Origin: Pelagimonas phthalicica
GTDB taxonomy: Bacteria; Pseudomonadota; Alphaproteobacteria; Rhodobacterales; Rhodobacteraceae
NCBI RefSeq assembly: GCF_004364805.1
Contig: NZ_SOAP01000001.1
Span: 744,001 to 808,000, forward strand
DNA: 64,000 bases
Reading direction: 5' to 3'
The first letter of the stretch is position 1. The number at the start of each line of letters is the position of its first letter. The translations under genes and the position numbers were made by a program. The notes below the pieces were generated by a model. That model was not told where the DNA came from and did no database searches. It saw nothing but the letters and a program-made list of their open reading frames with translations. This document shows positions 15,858-25,462 of the stretch, piece by piece.

Positions 15858-18620
15858 ATGCTAGTTACCGATCAATCATCGTATAATGATGCTACCGCAG
15901 CAACCGCCGAGCACTTTGGTGGCAATGTTGTCTCCAATCGTTACGACCAATGGGTTTCACCCGGCAGTGAAACCTTTAGTGATATTCAAGTCGACCATAT
16001 GGCATATGACCTGGTCGATGACCTTGGAGTGACGATTCTTCGCTATCCCGGTGGCAACGCCAACGAAGTCGATTACGCAAACCCAAACCCTACTCCGGTT
16101 GACGGCGGTCCCAACCTAATCGGACAAGACATGTTCTATCAGACGGTCGCGTCGATGAATGCCGACTACGGGAGCAACATCCAGATTAATTACGTCCTGG
16201 GCATGAATTACGATGATGCATTTACCACCACTGCGGGCCAACACCTGCTATTGATTGACGACTCCAATGGCACAGAAGGTTACGGAATTACAAATCGCGA
16301 GGTCAATCCAGACTTTGTCGAAATGGTTGCCCAATATGCACTGGATGCTGCCATTGCAGCCGCCGCAGCAGGCGTAGAACTGCACTCCTTTGAAATCGGC
16401 AACGAGTCCAATTGGGCGATGCCCCCCATGACAAGTATCGAATATGCGCTGCTGGCATCGCAGGTGGCCTTGGCCATCGTTGAGTTATTCGCAGAACATC
16501 CTGAGCTCGAACAGCCTGAAATTCTTGTCGAATCCCATATTGGTCGCATTGGCGGACAACCAAGCAACGCAGGCGGCTCAACTTTCTGGGTGGATGAGAA
16601 TGACCCCAACTTGACCGTTTATGCTGAAAGCGCACCTGGCTTGACTCAGGTTGATTGGGACTGGGATGAGGGTTTGGATCCCTTGGTTGGAAATGACCAA
16701 CACTTTGGTCATCAGGGTCAAAACCTTGCCAAGATTGCGATCTTCAACAGCACGGTTTCTTCGGTAATCCCGGGTCTGACAGCAGCGAACGCCATCGATG
16801 GCATAACCACCCACATGTATGTTGATTCCGGAATCGACAGCATTGATGTCAACGGGAACCATACAGATGCCGTCTTCGAAAGATTGGCAGAATGGCAGGA
16901 AGAACTAGTTAGAGGCGCAGGCTTGGACGAGTTGCAAACCTATGTGACAGAATGGAACATGGAGGCCGATGGTGACGGGCACAACCACCCAGACAATACC
17001 GGGCTACCAAATGCCCAGGGTTTGGTTGAGCTTATGTTTGAAATGCTCGAACATGGCATAACCGGCGCCCAAGTGTGGCCATTGGTCCACAACAATTCCA
17101 CTGTAGGGACGGCACTGACAAACCCGGACACAATCGTCGATGGTGAGCACACGCATCACCTGTCCATTGTCGGAACGGCCTTTGCCATGATGTCTGAAAG
17201 CCTCTACGATCTGGCCCCGATCTTTGATTTTGACACCGGCGCAGTCAGCATTGGCGGCACGTCGACAAATTTCGACGTCCATGGATTTGGGAACAGCAAC
17301 CGTCTGGTCGCCTTTGCGTCCGAGCGCGCGGGCAACCTGATCCAAAACGGCCAATTTTCGCTCGACTTTGCCAACTTTATCGATGACGGCGCGAGTTACT
17401 TTGTGACGATGACCCAGTTGCATACTGCGGACAAAAACCCCGAAGGAGCTGGGAAATTCCCGCATGTCGAGTTTACCGATGGCACGGTGATTACAGGTGC
17501 GGAAGTAGACCTGATCGACACCAACCCTACGAACCCTGACGGGGTTGACCTCAATGTTCCCTTCGACACGATCGAAGATTACAGCCTCATTCGCATCGAA
17601 ATGACCAAAATTACCGCCGGAGCGGATCTGCTGGTGGGCCGGGGCGGCAATGACAGTGTCTACGGAGCGAGTGGCAATGACACGATTATCGGTGGCGGTG
17701 GGGATGACACGCTGCTGGGTGGATACGGCTTTGACACGATTGAAGGGGGCGAGGGTGACGACTGGATCGATGGTGAGCAACACGCTGATCGCCTCTACGG
17801 CGGAGCTGGTGATGACACCCTGATCGGCGGTCAGGGCACGGATCATTTGCTGGGCGGTGAGGGCAATGACAGCCTGGATGCCGGGAGCGAGGCCGACCGG
17901 GTTTGGGGCGGTGATGGCAATGACATCATCCGCGCCGGGTCCAATTTTGGTGAATCCGTTGACGGGCTCTGGGGTGAGGCCGGGAATGACACGCTTTATG
18001 GCGATGCGGGCTTTGATTATCTGTCAGGAGGCACGGGTGAGGATGTGCTTATAGGCGGCCACCAGGCGGATAACCTCTATGGAGATGCAGGCAATGACTC
18101 GCTCTATGGTGGTCAGGGGCTGGATCGGATGTTTGGTGGTGACGGCGATGACCGCCTTGAAGATACCCTTGATAATAATGGATTCTTTGGCGAAGGCGGC
18201 AATGACACAATGATTGCCGGAAACGGCAATGATCGCTTTTTCGGTGGCTCTGGAAATGACTCCATTTCAGCCGGAGGTGGCAATGACTCGATCTATGGCG
18301 GCTCGGGCTTTGATACGATCATTGGCGGCGCGGGCAATGACGTCATGCGCGGGGATTTCAACGCCGATACCTTTGTCTTTGAAGACGGGCATGGCGCGGA
18401 TACGATCCAGGATTTCGACACGAACACCAACCTGGAACAGATTGATTTATCAGGCGTTTCCGCGATCTCCAACGTCAATGACCTGAACCTCGGATCGGCC
18501 ACATCGGGCGCGGCGACGCAGGTCGGCGCGGATGTGGTGATCGACACCGGCGGCGGCAATTCCATCCGCCTGACCGGGGTGAATATCGCCGATCTTGAGG
18601 CGGGCGATTTCATCTTCTGA
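15858..18620 (+). CDS. Secreted RTX protein with clan-A glycoside hydrolase-like N-terminal domain
   Basis: A 920-residue protein with no Sec signal. Residues 1-580 look like a (beta/alpha)8 glycoside hydrolase: [17 protein letters not shown] near residue 60, [14 protein letters not shown] with candidate acid/base Glu183, and [12 protein letters not shown] with candidate nucleophile Glu365, the spacing expected for clan GH-A (GH30/39/51/79-like). Residues 587-840 are calcium-binding RTX nonapeptides (GGxGxDxxx, e.g. [21 protein letters not shown]). The end, [18 protein letters not shown] then LEAGDFIF, is a type I secretion signal of serralysin type. No type I secretion genes are in the window. 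It may trim or remodel an extracellular polysaccharide; the substrate is unknown. Confidence 0.8.
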   Translation: MLVTDQSSYNDATAATAEHFGGNVVSNRYDQWVSPGSETFSDIQVDHMAYDLVDDLGVTILRYPGGNANEVDYANPNPTPVDGGPNLIGQDMFYQTVASMNADYGSNIQINYVLGMNYDDAFTTTAGQHLLLIDDSNGTEGYGITNREVNPDFVEMVAQYALDAAIAAAAAGVELHSFEIGNESNWAMPPMTSIEYALLASQVALAIVELFAEHPELEQPEILVESHIGRIGGQPSNAGGSTFWVDENDPNLTVYAESAPGLTQVDWDWDEGLDPLVGNDQHFGHQGQNLAKIAIFNSTVSSVIPGLTAANAIDGITTHMYVDSGIDSIDVNGNHTDAVFERLAEWQEELVRGAGLDELQTYVTEWNMEADGDGHNHPDNTGLPNAQGLVELMFEMLEHGITGAQVWPLVHNNSTVGTALTNPDTIVDGEHTHHLSIVGTAFAMMSESLYDLAPIFDFDTGAVSIGGTSTNFDVHGFGNSNRLVAFASERAGNLIQNGQFSLDFANFIDDGASYFVTMTQLHTADKNPEGAGKFPHVEFTDGTVITGAEVDLIDTNPTNPDGVDLNVPFDTIEDYSLIRIEMTKITAGADLLVGRGGNDSVYGASGNDTIIGGGGDDTLLGGYGFDTIEGGEGDDWIDGEQHADRLYGGAGDDTLIGGQGTDHLLGGEGNDSLDAGSEADRVWGGDGNDIIRAGSNFGESVDGLWGEAGNDTLYGDAGFDYLSGGTGEDVLIGGHQADNLYGDAGNDSLYGGQGLDRMFGGDGDDRLEDTLDNNGFFGEGGNDTMIAGNGNDRFFGGSGNDSISAGGGNDSIYGGSGFDTIIGGAGNDVMRGDFNADTFVFEDGHGADTIQDFDTNTNLEQIDLSGVSAISNVNDLNLGSATSGAATQVGADVVIDTGGGNSIRLTGVNIADLEAGDFIF

Positions 18621-19068
18621 AGCCAAATTAACGCAGCGCCCGCTGCCCGGTAACGGGGCGAGCGCTGATTGGGCAACGGGGCAATCCGTACAAAACACCG
18701 CGCGTTTGGGAGAGATTGCCCCCTGCCCTTTCGCCCCCAATCCGGGGCCCCTGATCAAGCCCCCCACCCAATCTGTCCGATTCTACCTGAATTCAGGAGA
18801 GATTGCCCCCTGCGCTGGTTTTGCTTGGCAGAAAGTGGGTTAATTTGGGTTAGGGGTGGTTAAGGTGATTTCGAGTGCTACAGGACTAATTTGGCTATTT
18901 GTCTTACGAACGACTCCGTTGTTACATTCAGAAGATGGGGCGGAAACTAGGCTTTTGCTGCACAAAAATAGAACGACTGCTTTACCCGAATTCATCGCAC
19001 TTAGAGTTTCAAAACTTTTTGCTCGTTTTCTTAAAAAGGCCACATGCTGTAATTAAAAAATCCCATCA
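18621..19068. other. Long non-coding stretch with an 18-bp direct repeat and an AT-rich half
   Basis: Between the RTX gene and the AIPR gene. The first part (to about 18840) is GC-rich and carries GGAGAGATTGCCCCCTGC twice, at 18709-18726 and 18796-18813. From about 18850 base composition drops sharply, with runs of A and T. No frame in it resembles a known protein. The composition shift probably marks the left edge of acquired DNA carrying the AIPR gene. Confidence 0.5.
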
Positions 19069-19097
19069 TTGCTTTAACTAACTTTTTTCCCTATAAA
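19069..19097 (+). promoter_or_regulatory. Probable sigma-70 promoter of the AIPR gene
   Basis: TTGCTT at 19069-19074 and TATAAA at 19092-19097 are separated by exactly 17 bases, about 75 bases before the chosen start. The leader that follows can form small hairpins (AGGCA...TGCCT; GGGG...CCCC). It is the best promoter-like match in the AT-rich stretch. Confidence 0.5.
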
Positions 19098-19174
19098 CGG
19101 GTCAGGCAATCCTGCCTACCGGGGTCATCGCGCCCCGCAACATCGGTCCCTCGTGACCCATGGAGTACTCAAAG

Positions 19175-20398
19175 ATGGCTATCAAACCGTATCGGTTTGA
19201 GGTGTCCGAGGCGCGTAGCGTCAAACACCCAACCCTCCCTAAAATTGTTAAGCACACTTTTTTGGTTCCTGCACGCCTGTTTCCCAAGGACGTTCCGACT
19301 GGAGCGAACCTGCGTGATCCCGTTGGCATGAATAGGCAGGTTTACAAGGATGTCAAAGCAAGCCTTGAAGGCAAAGAAGCGCTCCCAGGCACCTTCGATT
19401 TGCTGAACCTTGGCATAACTATTATTGCAGAAGATATTGAAGTGATCGACAAACGGATCTTCGATGTAATGATAGACGATGACTACGGCATCGCCAATGG
19501 TGGTCACACCACCCAGATTATCTACGACTGCCAAGAGGATGACTCGATCGCCGAAGGCCAGCACGTCGAAGTCAAAATCATCACCGGGCTGGAAGGTGGA
19601 GAAAACCACACGCTCCGCGTGGACATTGCAAGAGGGCAAAACACTGGGATTTCAGTACAGCCCCGTTCGATCTTTGAACTTGATGGGGCTTTCGAAAGCC
19701 TCAAAGAGATCGTGAAGGATCAAGACTGGGCAGGCGACATTGGCTTCAAGGAGTCGGACAAGAAGGACATCGACGTCCGCGAATTGGTGTCCGTGCTCGA
19801 ACTGATGAACATCACGGATTTTCCAGTCCGCGACTCGAAGCACCCCATTGCGGCGTATGAGAAGTGGTCTACTCCTCTCAAGAAGTTCGGAGATGACTAC
19901 GAAGATAACCGCGTTGACCCGTCAAAGCGGAAGTATGTTGCTTTCGAGCCGCTGCTTCTCGATGCACTGGTTCTTTACGATCACATCCGGCGCGACTTCC
20001 TGCGGGTTTACAATGAAACGGTCGGTGGCCGGGCAGGGAACTTGCGTATTGTTGAAAAGGCTCCTCCTAGCAAAGGTCGCTACCAATTTCGCTATGCAAA
20101 ACTGGACGATCATGACCAACGTCTGACCAAGGGTGCAGCATTTCCCATTCTGGGTGCTTTCAGGAACTTTGTAGTTGTTAACCCTGAGACAGGCACCGTC
20201 GAGTGGCTTGGCGGTTTTGAAAATGTGTTGGCTTCTTGGCGTGAGCTTGCGCCCGAGTTGGTTTCGGAAACCAAACAGGCCATTCGTGACATTGGCAACG
20301 CTCCCGACTCGCTGGGTAAAAACCGCAATCATTGGGCTAATTTGTTCAAAACGGTGCGGCTGCATGTGATGCAGCAGCAATTGGACACTTTGGGTTGA
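19175..20398 (+). CDS. AIPR-family (abortive infection phage resistance) protein
   Basis: A 407-residue protein. The ATG at 19175 is chosen because GGAG lies 9 bases upstream, overlapping an earlier in-frame ATG at 19160. The core LLNLGITIIAEDIEVID, DDYGIANGGHTTQIIYDCQ and RVDIARGQNTGISVQPRSI matches the AIPR domain (usual motifs NNGITI, NGxQT and ATNTQNxVxxR). Family members give phage resistance by abortive infection in lactococci; the biochemical activity is not established. Codon use is more AT-rich than neighbouring genes, suggesting transfer. A 44-residue membrane-peptide gene starts 12 bases downstream. No restriction or methylase gene is adjacent, so it may stand alone with that partner. 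Confidence 0.75.
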   Translation: MAIKPYRFEVSEARSVKHPTLPKIVKHTFLVPARLFPKDVPTGANLRDPVGMNRQVYKDVKASLEGKEALPGTFDLLNLGITIIAEDIEVIDKRIFDVMIDDDYGIANGGHTTQIIYDCQEDDSIAEGQHVEVKIITGLEGGENHTLRVDIARGQNTGISVQPRSIFELDGAFESLKEIVKDQDWAGDIGFKESDKKDIDVRELVSVLELMNITDFPVRDSKHPIAAYEKWSTPLKKFGDDYEDNRVDPSKRKYVAFEPLLLDALVLYDHIRRDFLRVYNETVGGRAGNLRIVEKAPPSKGRYQFRYAKLDDHDQRLTKGAAFPILGAFRNFVVVNPETGTVEWLGGFENVLASWRELAPELVSETKQAIRDIGNAPDSLGKNRNHWANLFKTVRLHVMQQQLDTLG

Positions 20399-20409
20399 GG
20401 AGACTCGGC

Positions 20410-20544
20410 ATGAACAGCCAAGAAAACAAACTCCTCATCAAAATTGGAAAGCACTTCGAAGCAAATGCTAGCGGTAATGTCGCTGTCGGTGCAGTCGTTG
20501 TGATCGCATTAACGCTCGTCGTGGTCGGCTTTTCCTTCATTTGA
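20410..20544 (+). CDS. Small membrane peptide downstream of the AIPR gene
   Basis: A 44-residue frame. The ATG has an excellent GAGGAG 7 bases upstream that overlaps the AIPR stop codon. The product has a polar, partly basic N-terminal half (MNSQENKLLIKIGKHFEA) and one hydrophobic segment at about residues 25-43 (VAVGAVVVIALTLVVVGF). A strong terminator follows 10 bases after the stop, so the two genes form a closed two-gene unit. Size and layout suggest a membrane-acting effector, sensor or regulator of the AIPR protein. I do not recognise a family. Confidence 0.65.
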   Translation: MNSQENKLLIKIGKHFEANASGNVAVGAVVVIALTLVVVGFSFI

Positions 20545-20553
20545 AGGCGGAGG

Positions 20554-20584
20554 GCGGCCGCTTGACTGCGGCCGTTTTCTTCTT
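20554..20584 (+). terminator. Rho-independent terminator of the AIPR operon
   Basis: CGGCCGC (20555-20561) pairs with GCGGCCG (20568-20574) around a TTGACT loop and is followed by TTTTCTTCTTTC. Confidence 0.85.
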
Positions 20585-20718
20585 TCTTTCTGGCCGTATT
20601 GGGCGACTGATTTTCGCGTTGGCTTAGCCGCGGCAGGTTGCCTTAAATGGCGGACCGAGCATTGTATTTCCTCTGCAAAACTCATATTTCTACCAGATGC
20701 GGTGTATAGGCGTCCCCC

Positions 20719-21552
20719 TCAATCCCGTCGCGGATCCCGAGGGTATGTCCCCAGCACCTCGACCATGTCCGTAAAATAGTCGAGTTCTTCCATGGCGCGT
20801 TGCACGCCTAGGTCGTCGGGGTGGCCTTCGATATCGGCGTAGAACTGGGTCGCTGTAAAAGAGCCGCCGACCATGTAGCTTTCGAGCTTGGTCATGTTGA
20901 CGCCATTGGTGGCGAAACCGCCCATGGCTTTGTAAAGCGCCGAGGGCAGGTTGCGGACCTGAAAGACGAAGGTGGTCATCATGCCATGGGTGCCGCGGCG
21001 CGAGGCGTCGGCCTCGGGGGACATGATCAGGAAGCGGGTGGTGTTGTGGGCGTGATCCTCGATATGGCGGGCGAGAATGTGCAGCCCGTTGATCTCAGCG
21101 GCGAGGTCAGAGGCGAGCGCCCCGATTTTCATCTCTTTGTTGGCGGCGATCTCGGCGGCGGCGCCGGCGCTGTCGGGGGCGGATTCACCCTTGATGCCAT
21201 AGCGGGAGAGGAAGGATTCGGCCTGGGGAATCAGCACGGGATGGGCGCGCACGAGCTCGAGGTCTTCGATCTGCACGCCGGGCATGGCCATGAGGGAGAT
21301 ATGGACACGGACAAAGGCTTCGTCGATGATGCGCAGCCCGCTTTCGGGCAACATGCGGTGGATGTCAGCAACGCGGCCATAGGTGGTGTTTTCCACCGGC
21401 AGCATGGCGAGGTCGGCCTTGCCGGATTTCACCGCCGTAATGACGTCTTCGAAGGTCTGACAGGGCACGGGCTCCATATCGGGGCGGGCATCGCGGCAGG
21501 CCTCGTGAGAATAGGCGCCGAGCTCTCCTTGGAAGGCGATACGCTGGGTCAT
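20719..21552 (-). CDS. pheA: Prephenate dehydratase
   Basis: A 277-residue enzyme converting prephenate to phenylpyruvate in phenylalanine synthesis. The start at 21552 (MTQRIAFQGELGAYSHEA) matches family N-termini; the frame stays open much further upstream, but that part is antisense of the cytochrome gene. The catalytic PDT domain occupies 1-180, with AMLPVENTTYGRV and the conserved HNTTRFLIMS. A regulatory ACT domain (about 195-275) has NMTKLESYMVGGSF, where phenylalanine usually binds. There is no chorismate mutase domain, as normal for alphaproteobacteria. It diverges from the cytochrome c gene. Confidence 0.92.
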   Translation of the reverse strand: MTQRIAFQGELGAYSHEACRDARPDMEPVPCQTFEDVITAVKSGKADLAMLPVENTTYGRVADIHRMLPESGLRIIDEAFVRVHISLMAMPGVQIEDLELVRAHPVLIPQAESFLSRYGIKGESAPDSAGAAAEIAANKEMKIGALASDLAAEINGLHILARHIEDHAHNTTRFLIMSPEADASRRGTHGMMTTFVFQVRNLPSALYKAMGGFATNGVNMTKLESYMVGGSFTATQFYADIEGHPDDLGVQRAMEELDYFTDMVEVLGTYPRDPRRD

Positions 21553-21693
21553 GGGGCGGTTTCCTGTCAGTTTGGACGCAGTGGCCCGGTGGGCGGGCGT
21601 TTGGTCGCGCCTTCTACACCTTGCCATGGGCGAAGGGAAGCAATAGACACGCGCCCGACGAATAGCGAATGCGAATAGCGAACAGGGCACCTC

Positions 21694-22221
21694 ATGTTTG
21701 ACACAATGACCATGACCAAAGTTGTAGGCGGCGTCTGCGGATCCCTGCTGGTCTTCCTTCTCGGCAAATGGGTTGCCGAAGAGCTGTATCACACCGGCGG
21801 TGGCCATGGGGACCACGCGCAGGCGGCCTATATCATCGATACAGGCAGCGACGATGCGGCGGCGGATGAAGAAGTCGTGGAAATCGACGTGGCGGCGGTT
21901 CTGGCGGCGGGTGACGCTGGCAAGGGCGCGACCACCTTCAAGAAGAAATGCGGCTCTTGCCACAAGGTTGACGATGGCGCGAACGGCACAGGGCCATACC
22001 TGTTTGGCGTTGTGAACCGTCCGGTTGGCACGGCGGCTGGCTTCTCGGGCTACTCGGGTGCTTTGAACGAAGTGGTGGACAACTGGACGCCTGAGCACCT
22101 GTTTGGCTTCTTGGAAAACCCAAAAACCTACGCACCTGGCAACGGCATGAAGTTCAAAGGCTTCTCCAAGCCGGAAGATCGCGCAGATGTGATTGCTTAT
22201 CTGAGCACCCTGGGCAACTAA
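21694..22221 (+). CDS. Membrane-anchored cytochrome c, CycM / cytochrome c552-like
   Basis: A 175-residue protein with an uncleaved N-terminal membrane anchor (VVGGVCGSLLVFLLGKWVA), an acidic linker (about 45-70), and a class I cytochrome c domain. The haem site is CGSCHKVDDG and the axial Met lies in NGMKFKGFSKPEDRADVIAYL. It resembles cytochrome cy/c552 proteins that carry electrons from the bc1 complex to terminal oxidases at the periplasmic membrane face, so it may feed the cbb3 oxidase encoded further along. GAATAGCGAA occurs twice just upstream (21660-21681). Confidence 0.88.
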   Translation: MFDTMTMTKVVGGVCGSLLVFLLGKWVAEELYHTGGGHGDHAQAAYIIDTGSDDAAADEEVVEIDVAAVLAAGDAGKGATTFKKKCGSCHKVDDGANGTGPYLFGVVNRPVGTAAGFSGYSGALNEVVDNWTPEHLFGFLENPKTYAPGNGMKFKGFSKPEDRADVIAYLSTLGN

Positions 22222-22244
22222 GCCCAAATCGCGAGAGAATCAGG

Positions 22245-22272
22245 CCGCGTCCCGCTGGGGCGCGGTTTTTTT
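22245..22272 (+). terminator. Rho-independent terminator of the cytochrome c gene
   Basis: A nine-pair stem with one G-U pair (22245-22253 with 22257-22265), three-base loop, then seven T residues. Confidence 0.85.
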
Positions 22273-22386
22273 ATGCGCGACTGCCGGCGCAACTCTTGCA
22301 CAAACCTGGCGCAACTAGTGCGCGATTCCCGTAACATCACGGAATCTCAACTTGAAACTGCACCGCACCTGCCCTTAGCTATAAAT

Positions 22387-22408
22387 TAACTAAAATGAAG
22401 ATTAGTTA
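22387..22408. promoter_or_regulatory. Candidate operator upstream of yejA
   Basis: The AT-rich inverted repeat TAACTAA (22387-22393) and TTAGTTA (22402-22408) lies about 40-60 bases before the yejA start, in promoter position. The binding protein is unknown. Confidence 0.35.
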
Positions 22409-22444
22409 TATGCACCGCCTCACAGGACCTATCAGGGAGATCCC

Positions 22445-24379
22445 ATGCTGAGACCCAAAGCCGCAGCCCGCCCCTTTACCCGACCTGCTTCCCAAGCCCC
22501 TGCCCGCGCACGATCCGTCGCCTTTGACGTGAAACCCATCGCAACCGGGGCCTTGCTGGCGCTGGGATTGGCGGTGCTGGCAACCGGGACCTTGGCCGAG
22601 CAAGAGGTGATCAAGGCGCATGGGGTGTCGACCTTTGGCGAGCTGAAATATGATGCGGATTTTCCGCATTTCGACTATGTGAACCCCGAGGCCCCCAAGG
22701 GCGGTGAATATTCCAGCTGGGCCTTTGGCACCTTTGACAGTCTCAGCCCTTATATCATCAAGGGCAATGCCGCGGCCGGGTCCAGCCTGTTCTTTGACAC
22801 GCTGCTGACGGGCAATCTGGAAGAGCCGGACGCGATGTATGGTCTGGTGGCGCATACGTTGGAATACCCGGAAAACCGCGAATGGGTGATTTTCCACATG
22901 CGCCCTGAGGCAAAGTTTAGCGACGGGTCTCAACTAACCGCCCATGACGTGGTTTTTTCCTATGATGTGCTGCTGGAAAAGGGCCAGCCGCGCTACAAAT
23001 CCCTGTTCAAGGATATCATCGGCGCTGAGGCGATTGATGATTACACGGTCAAGTTCACCTTCAAACCCGACGGGGCCTTGCGCGAATTGCTGATGACCGC
23101 TGGCGGGCTGCCGATCTTCTCCAAGGCCTATTACGAGACCGTCGATTTCGCCGAAAGCACGCTAGAGCCACCCATCGGGTCTGGCCCCTATCTGCTGGAC
23201 AAAGTCGATCCGGGCCGGTCCGTGTCCTATAAGCGCCGCAATGATTACTGGGCCAAGGATTTGCCGGTCAATGTCGGGACGCTGAATTTTGACGTTCTGA
23301 AATATGAGTATTTCGGCGATTACCTCTCCGCCTTTGAGGCGTTCAAGGCCGGGGCCTATACCTATCGCGAAGAATACACGTCCAAAACCTGGGCAACCGC
23401 CTATGATTTCCCGGCGCTGAACGATGGCTACATGATCAAGGAAACCCTGCCGGATGGCCGCCCGACGGGCACGCAGGGCTTCTGGTTCAACATGCGCCGC
23501 GACAAATTCCAGGACCCAAGGGTGCGCGAGGCGCTTGGCATGGCCTTCAACTTTGAATGGTCCAATGAATCGCTGTTCTATGGGCTTTATGGCCGCACCG
23601 ACAGCTTCTGGGAGAATTCTCCGACCCTTCAGGCCTCGGGGATGCCCCCCGCCGAAGAGCTGGCGATTTTGGAACCATTGCGCGAATACTTCCCCGAAGA
23701 AGTGTTCACCGAAGAGGCCTTTACCCCGGCTGTGTCCAAATCCATCGATCTGGCGGATCGCCGCGCGCTGCGCCGCGCAGGCAAGCTGCTGGATGAGGCG
23801 GGCTGGGAAGTTGGCGATGACGGGCTGCGCTATAAGGATGGTCAGCAACTGACGCTTGAGATCCTGAATGACGTGCCGGGATATGACCGGATCATCAACC
23901 CCTATGTGGAAAACCTGAAGCGTCTGGGCGTGGCAGCGGTGCATAACCGGGTCGATGCGGCAGAAGCCAAGGAACGCGAAAAGAACTATGATTACGACAT
24001 GGTCACGCAGCGTTTTGTCATGTCCAATACGCCGGGTGACGAGCTGGAGCAGCTCTTTGGCTCGGCCACCGTTGATACCGTAGGCGGATATAACATGGCC
24101 GGCCTCAACAATGAGGGGATCGATAAGCTGATCGACATCATTGCCAACGCCAAGAGCCGCGAAGAGCTGGATGTTGCCGTGCGTGCGCTGGACCGTGTGC
24201 TGCGCGCCATGCATATCTGGGTGCCGCAATGGTACAAGGGGTCACATAACATCGCCTATCTCGATGTCTATGGCCGCCCCTACACAGACACGCCGCCGCC
24301 CCTGTCCATTGGTCAGACCTCGATCTGGTGGTGGGACGAAGACAAGGCGCAGCGTTTGCGCGATGCAGGGGCACTGTAA
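22445..24379 (+). CDS. yejA: Microcin C/oligopeptide-type ABC transporter substrate-binding protein
   Basis: A 644-residue SBP_bac_5 protein. An Arg-rich leader and hydrophobic stretch (about residues 36-56, ending ATGTLAEQ) form the signal peptide. The mature part contains GELKYDADFPHFDYVNPEAPKGG and SYDVLLEKGQPRYKSLF, typical of YejA. GGGAG precedes the ATG by a few bases. It heads a compact four-gene unit with two permeases and a double ATPase in order A-B-E-F. In E. coli this importer takes up microcin C and peptides; the natural substrate here is probably peptides. Confidence 0.92.
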   Translation: MLRPKAAARPFTRPASQAPARARSVAFDVKPIATGALLALGLAVLATGTLAEQEVIKAHGVSTFGELKYDADFPHFDYVNPEAPKGGEYSSWAFGTFDSLSPYIIKGNAAAGSSLFFDTLLTGNLEEPDAMYGLVAHTLEYPENREWVIFHMRPEAKFSDGSQLTAHDVVFSYDVLLEKGQPRYKSLFKDIIGAEAIDDYTVKFTFKPDGALRELLMTAGGLPIFSKAYYETVDFAESTLEPPIGSGPYLLDKVDPGRSVSYKRRNDYWAKDLPVNVGTLNFDVLKYEYFGDYLSAFEAFKAGAYTYREEYTSKTWATAYDFPALNDGYMIKETLPDGRPTGTQGFWFNMRRDKFQDPRVREALGMAFNFEWSNESLFYGLYGRTDSFWENSPTLQASGMPPAEELAILEPLREYFPEEVFTEEAFTPAVSKSIDLADRRALRRAGKLLDEAGWEVGDDGLRYKDGQQLTLEILNDVPGYDRIINPYVENLKRLGVAAVHNRVDAAEAKEREKNYDYDMVTQRFVMSNTPGDELEQLFGSATVDTVGGYNMAGLNNEGIDKLIDIIANAKSREELDVAVRALDRVLRAMHIWVPQWYKGSHNIAYLDVYGRPYTDTPPPLSIGQTSIWWWDEDKAQRLRDAGAL

Positions 24380-24385
24380 CGCGCC

Positions 24386-25459
24386 ATGGCGGCCTATCTT
24401 CTCCGACGTGTGCTTTTGATCATACCAACGCTGCTTGGGATCATGATCATCAACTTCGCCCTGGTGCAATTTGTGCCGGGCGGGCCCATCGAACAAATCC
24501 TGGCCGAGATTGAGGGCGAAGGCGATGCCTTTGCCGGGATCGCGGGGGGCGGCAATGAGGTTGCCGGTTCCAATGACGAAGGCGTGGGTCGGCGCGGCCT
24601 GCCCGAGGAATATATCAAGGAGCTTGAGGCGCAGTTCGGCTTTGACAAGCCGCCGCTTGAGCGATTCCTGAACATGTTGTGGAACTATATGCGGCTTGAT
24701 TTTGGCGAGAGCTATTTCAGGTCGATTTCGGTGATTGATCTGGTGCTAGAGAAGATGCCGGTGTCAATTTCGCTGGGGCTATGGTCGACACTGATCGCCT
24801 ATATCGTGTCGATCCCGCTGGGTATCCGCAAGGCGGTGCGCGACGGGACGCCCTTTGACACCTGGACCTCGGCCACGATCATTGTCGCCTATGCTATTCC
24901 CGGTTTTCTCTTCGCGATCCTGCTGCTGGTGCTGTTTGCGGGCGGGTCCTATTGGCAGATTTTCCCGCTGCGTGGCCTGACCTCGGAGAATTTCGATGAG
25001 CTGACGCTGTTTGGCAAGATCTATGACTATCTCTGGCATATCGCGCTGCCGGTCTTTGCCTCGACCATCGCCGCCTTTGCGACGCTGACCTTGCTGACCA
25101 AGAACAGCTTTCTCGATGAGATCAAAAAGCAATATGTGATGACGGCGCGGGCCAAGGGGTTGTCCGAGGGGCGGGTGCTTTATGGGCATGTGTTCCGCAA
25201 TGCCATGCTGATCGTGATTGCCGGGTTGCCGGGCGTGTTTATCGGCGTGTTCTTTGGCGGCTCGATCATCATCGAGACGATTTTCTCGCTGGATGGGCTG
25301 GGGCGGCTGGGCTTTGAAGCGGCGGTTGAACGCGATTATCCGGTGATCTTTGGCACGCTGTTCATCAGCTCGCTGATCGGGCTGTTGATCGGGATTCTGT
25401 CGGACATGATGTATGTCTTTGTCGATCCGCGCATCGATTTTGAAAAGCGGGAGGGCTGA
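24386..25459 (+). CDS. yejB: Peptide ABC transporter permease YejB
   Basis: A 357-residue inner-membrane permease of the DppB class, with about six membrane segments beginning [20 protein letters not shown]. The extended periplasmic loop after the first helix (about 45-75, with [20 protein letters not shown]) is characteristic of YejB. The EAA loop ([21 protein letters not shown]) contacts the ATPase. It starts 6 bases after yejA. Confidence 0.92.
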   Translation: MAAYLLRRVLLIIPTLLGIMIINFALVQFVPGGPIEQILAEIEGEGDAFAGIAGGGNEVAGSNDEGVGRRGLPEEYIKELEAQFGFDKPPLERFLNMLWNYMRLDFGESYFRSISVIDLVLEKMPVSISLGLWSTLIAYIVSIPLGIRKAVRDGTPFDTWTSATIIVAYAIPGFLFAILLLVLFAGGSYWQIFPLRGLTSENFDELTLFGKIYDYLWHIALPVFASTIAAFATLTLLTKNSFLDEIKKQYVMTARAKGLSEGRVLYGHVFRNAMLIVIAGLPGVFIGVFFGGSIIIETIFSLDGLGRLGFEAAVERDYPVIFGTLFISSLIGLLIGILSDMMYVFVDPRIDFEKREG

Positions 25460-25462
25460 GCC

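Noticed and set aside
21660-21681. Short direct repeat GAATAGCGAA before the cytochrome c gene
   Set aside because: Two copies of 10 bases with 2 between look like slippage; there is no dyad or known binding pattern.
20719-22227. Open frame of 502 codons on the minus strand that includes prephenate dehydratase
   Set aside because: Only the part from 21552 matches the enzyme. The upstream 225 codons are antisense of the cytochrome c gene and low in family character.
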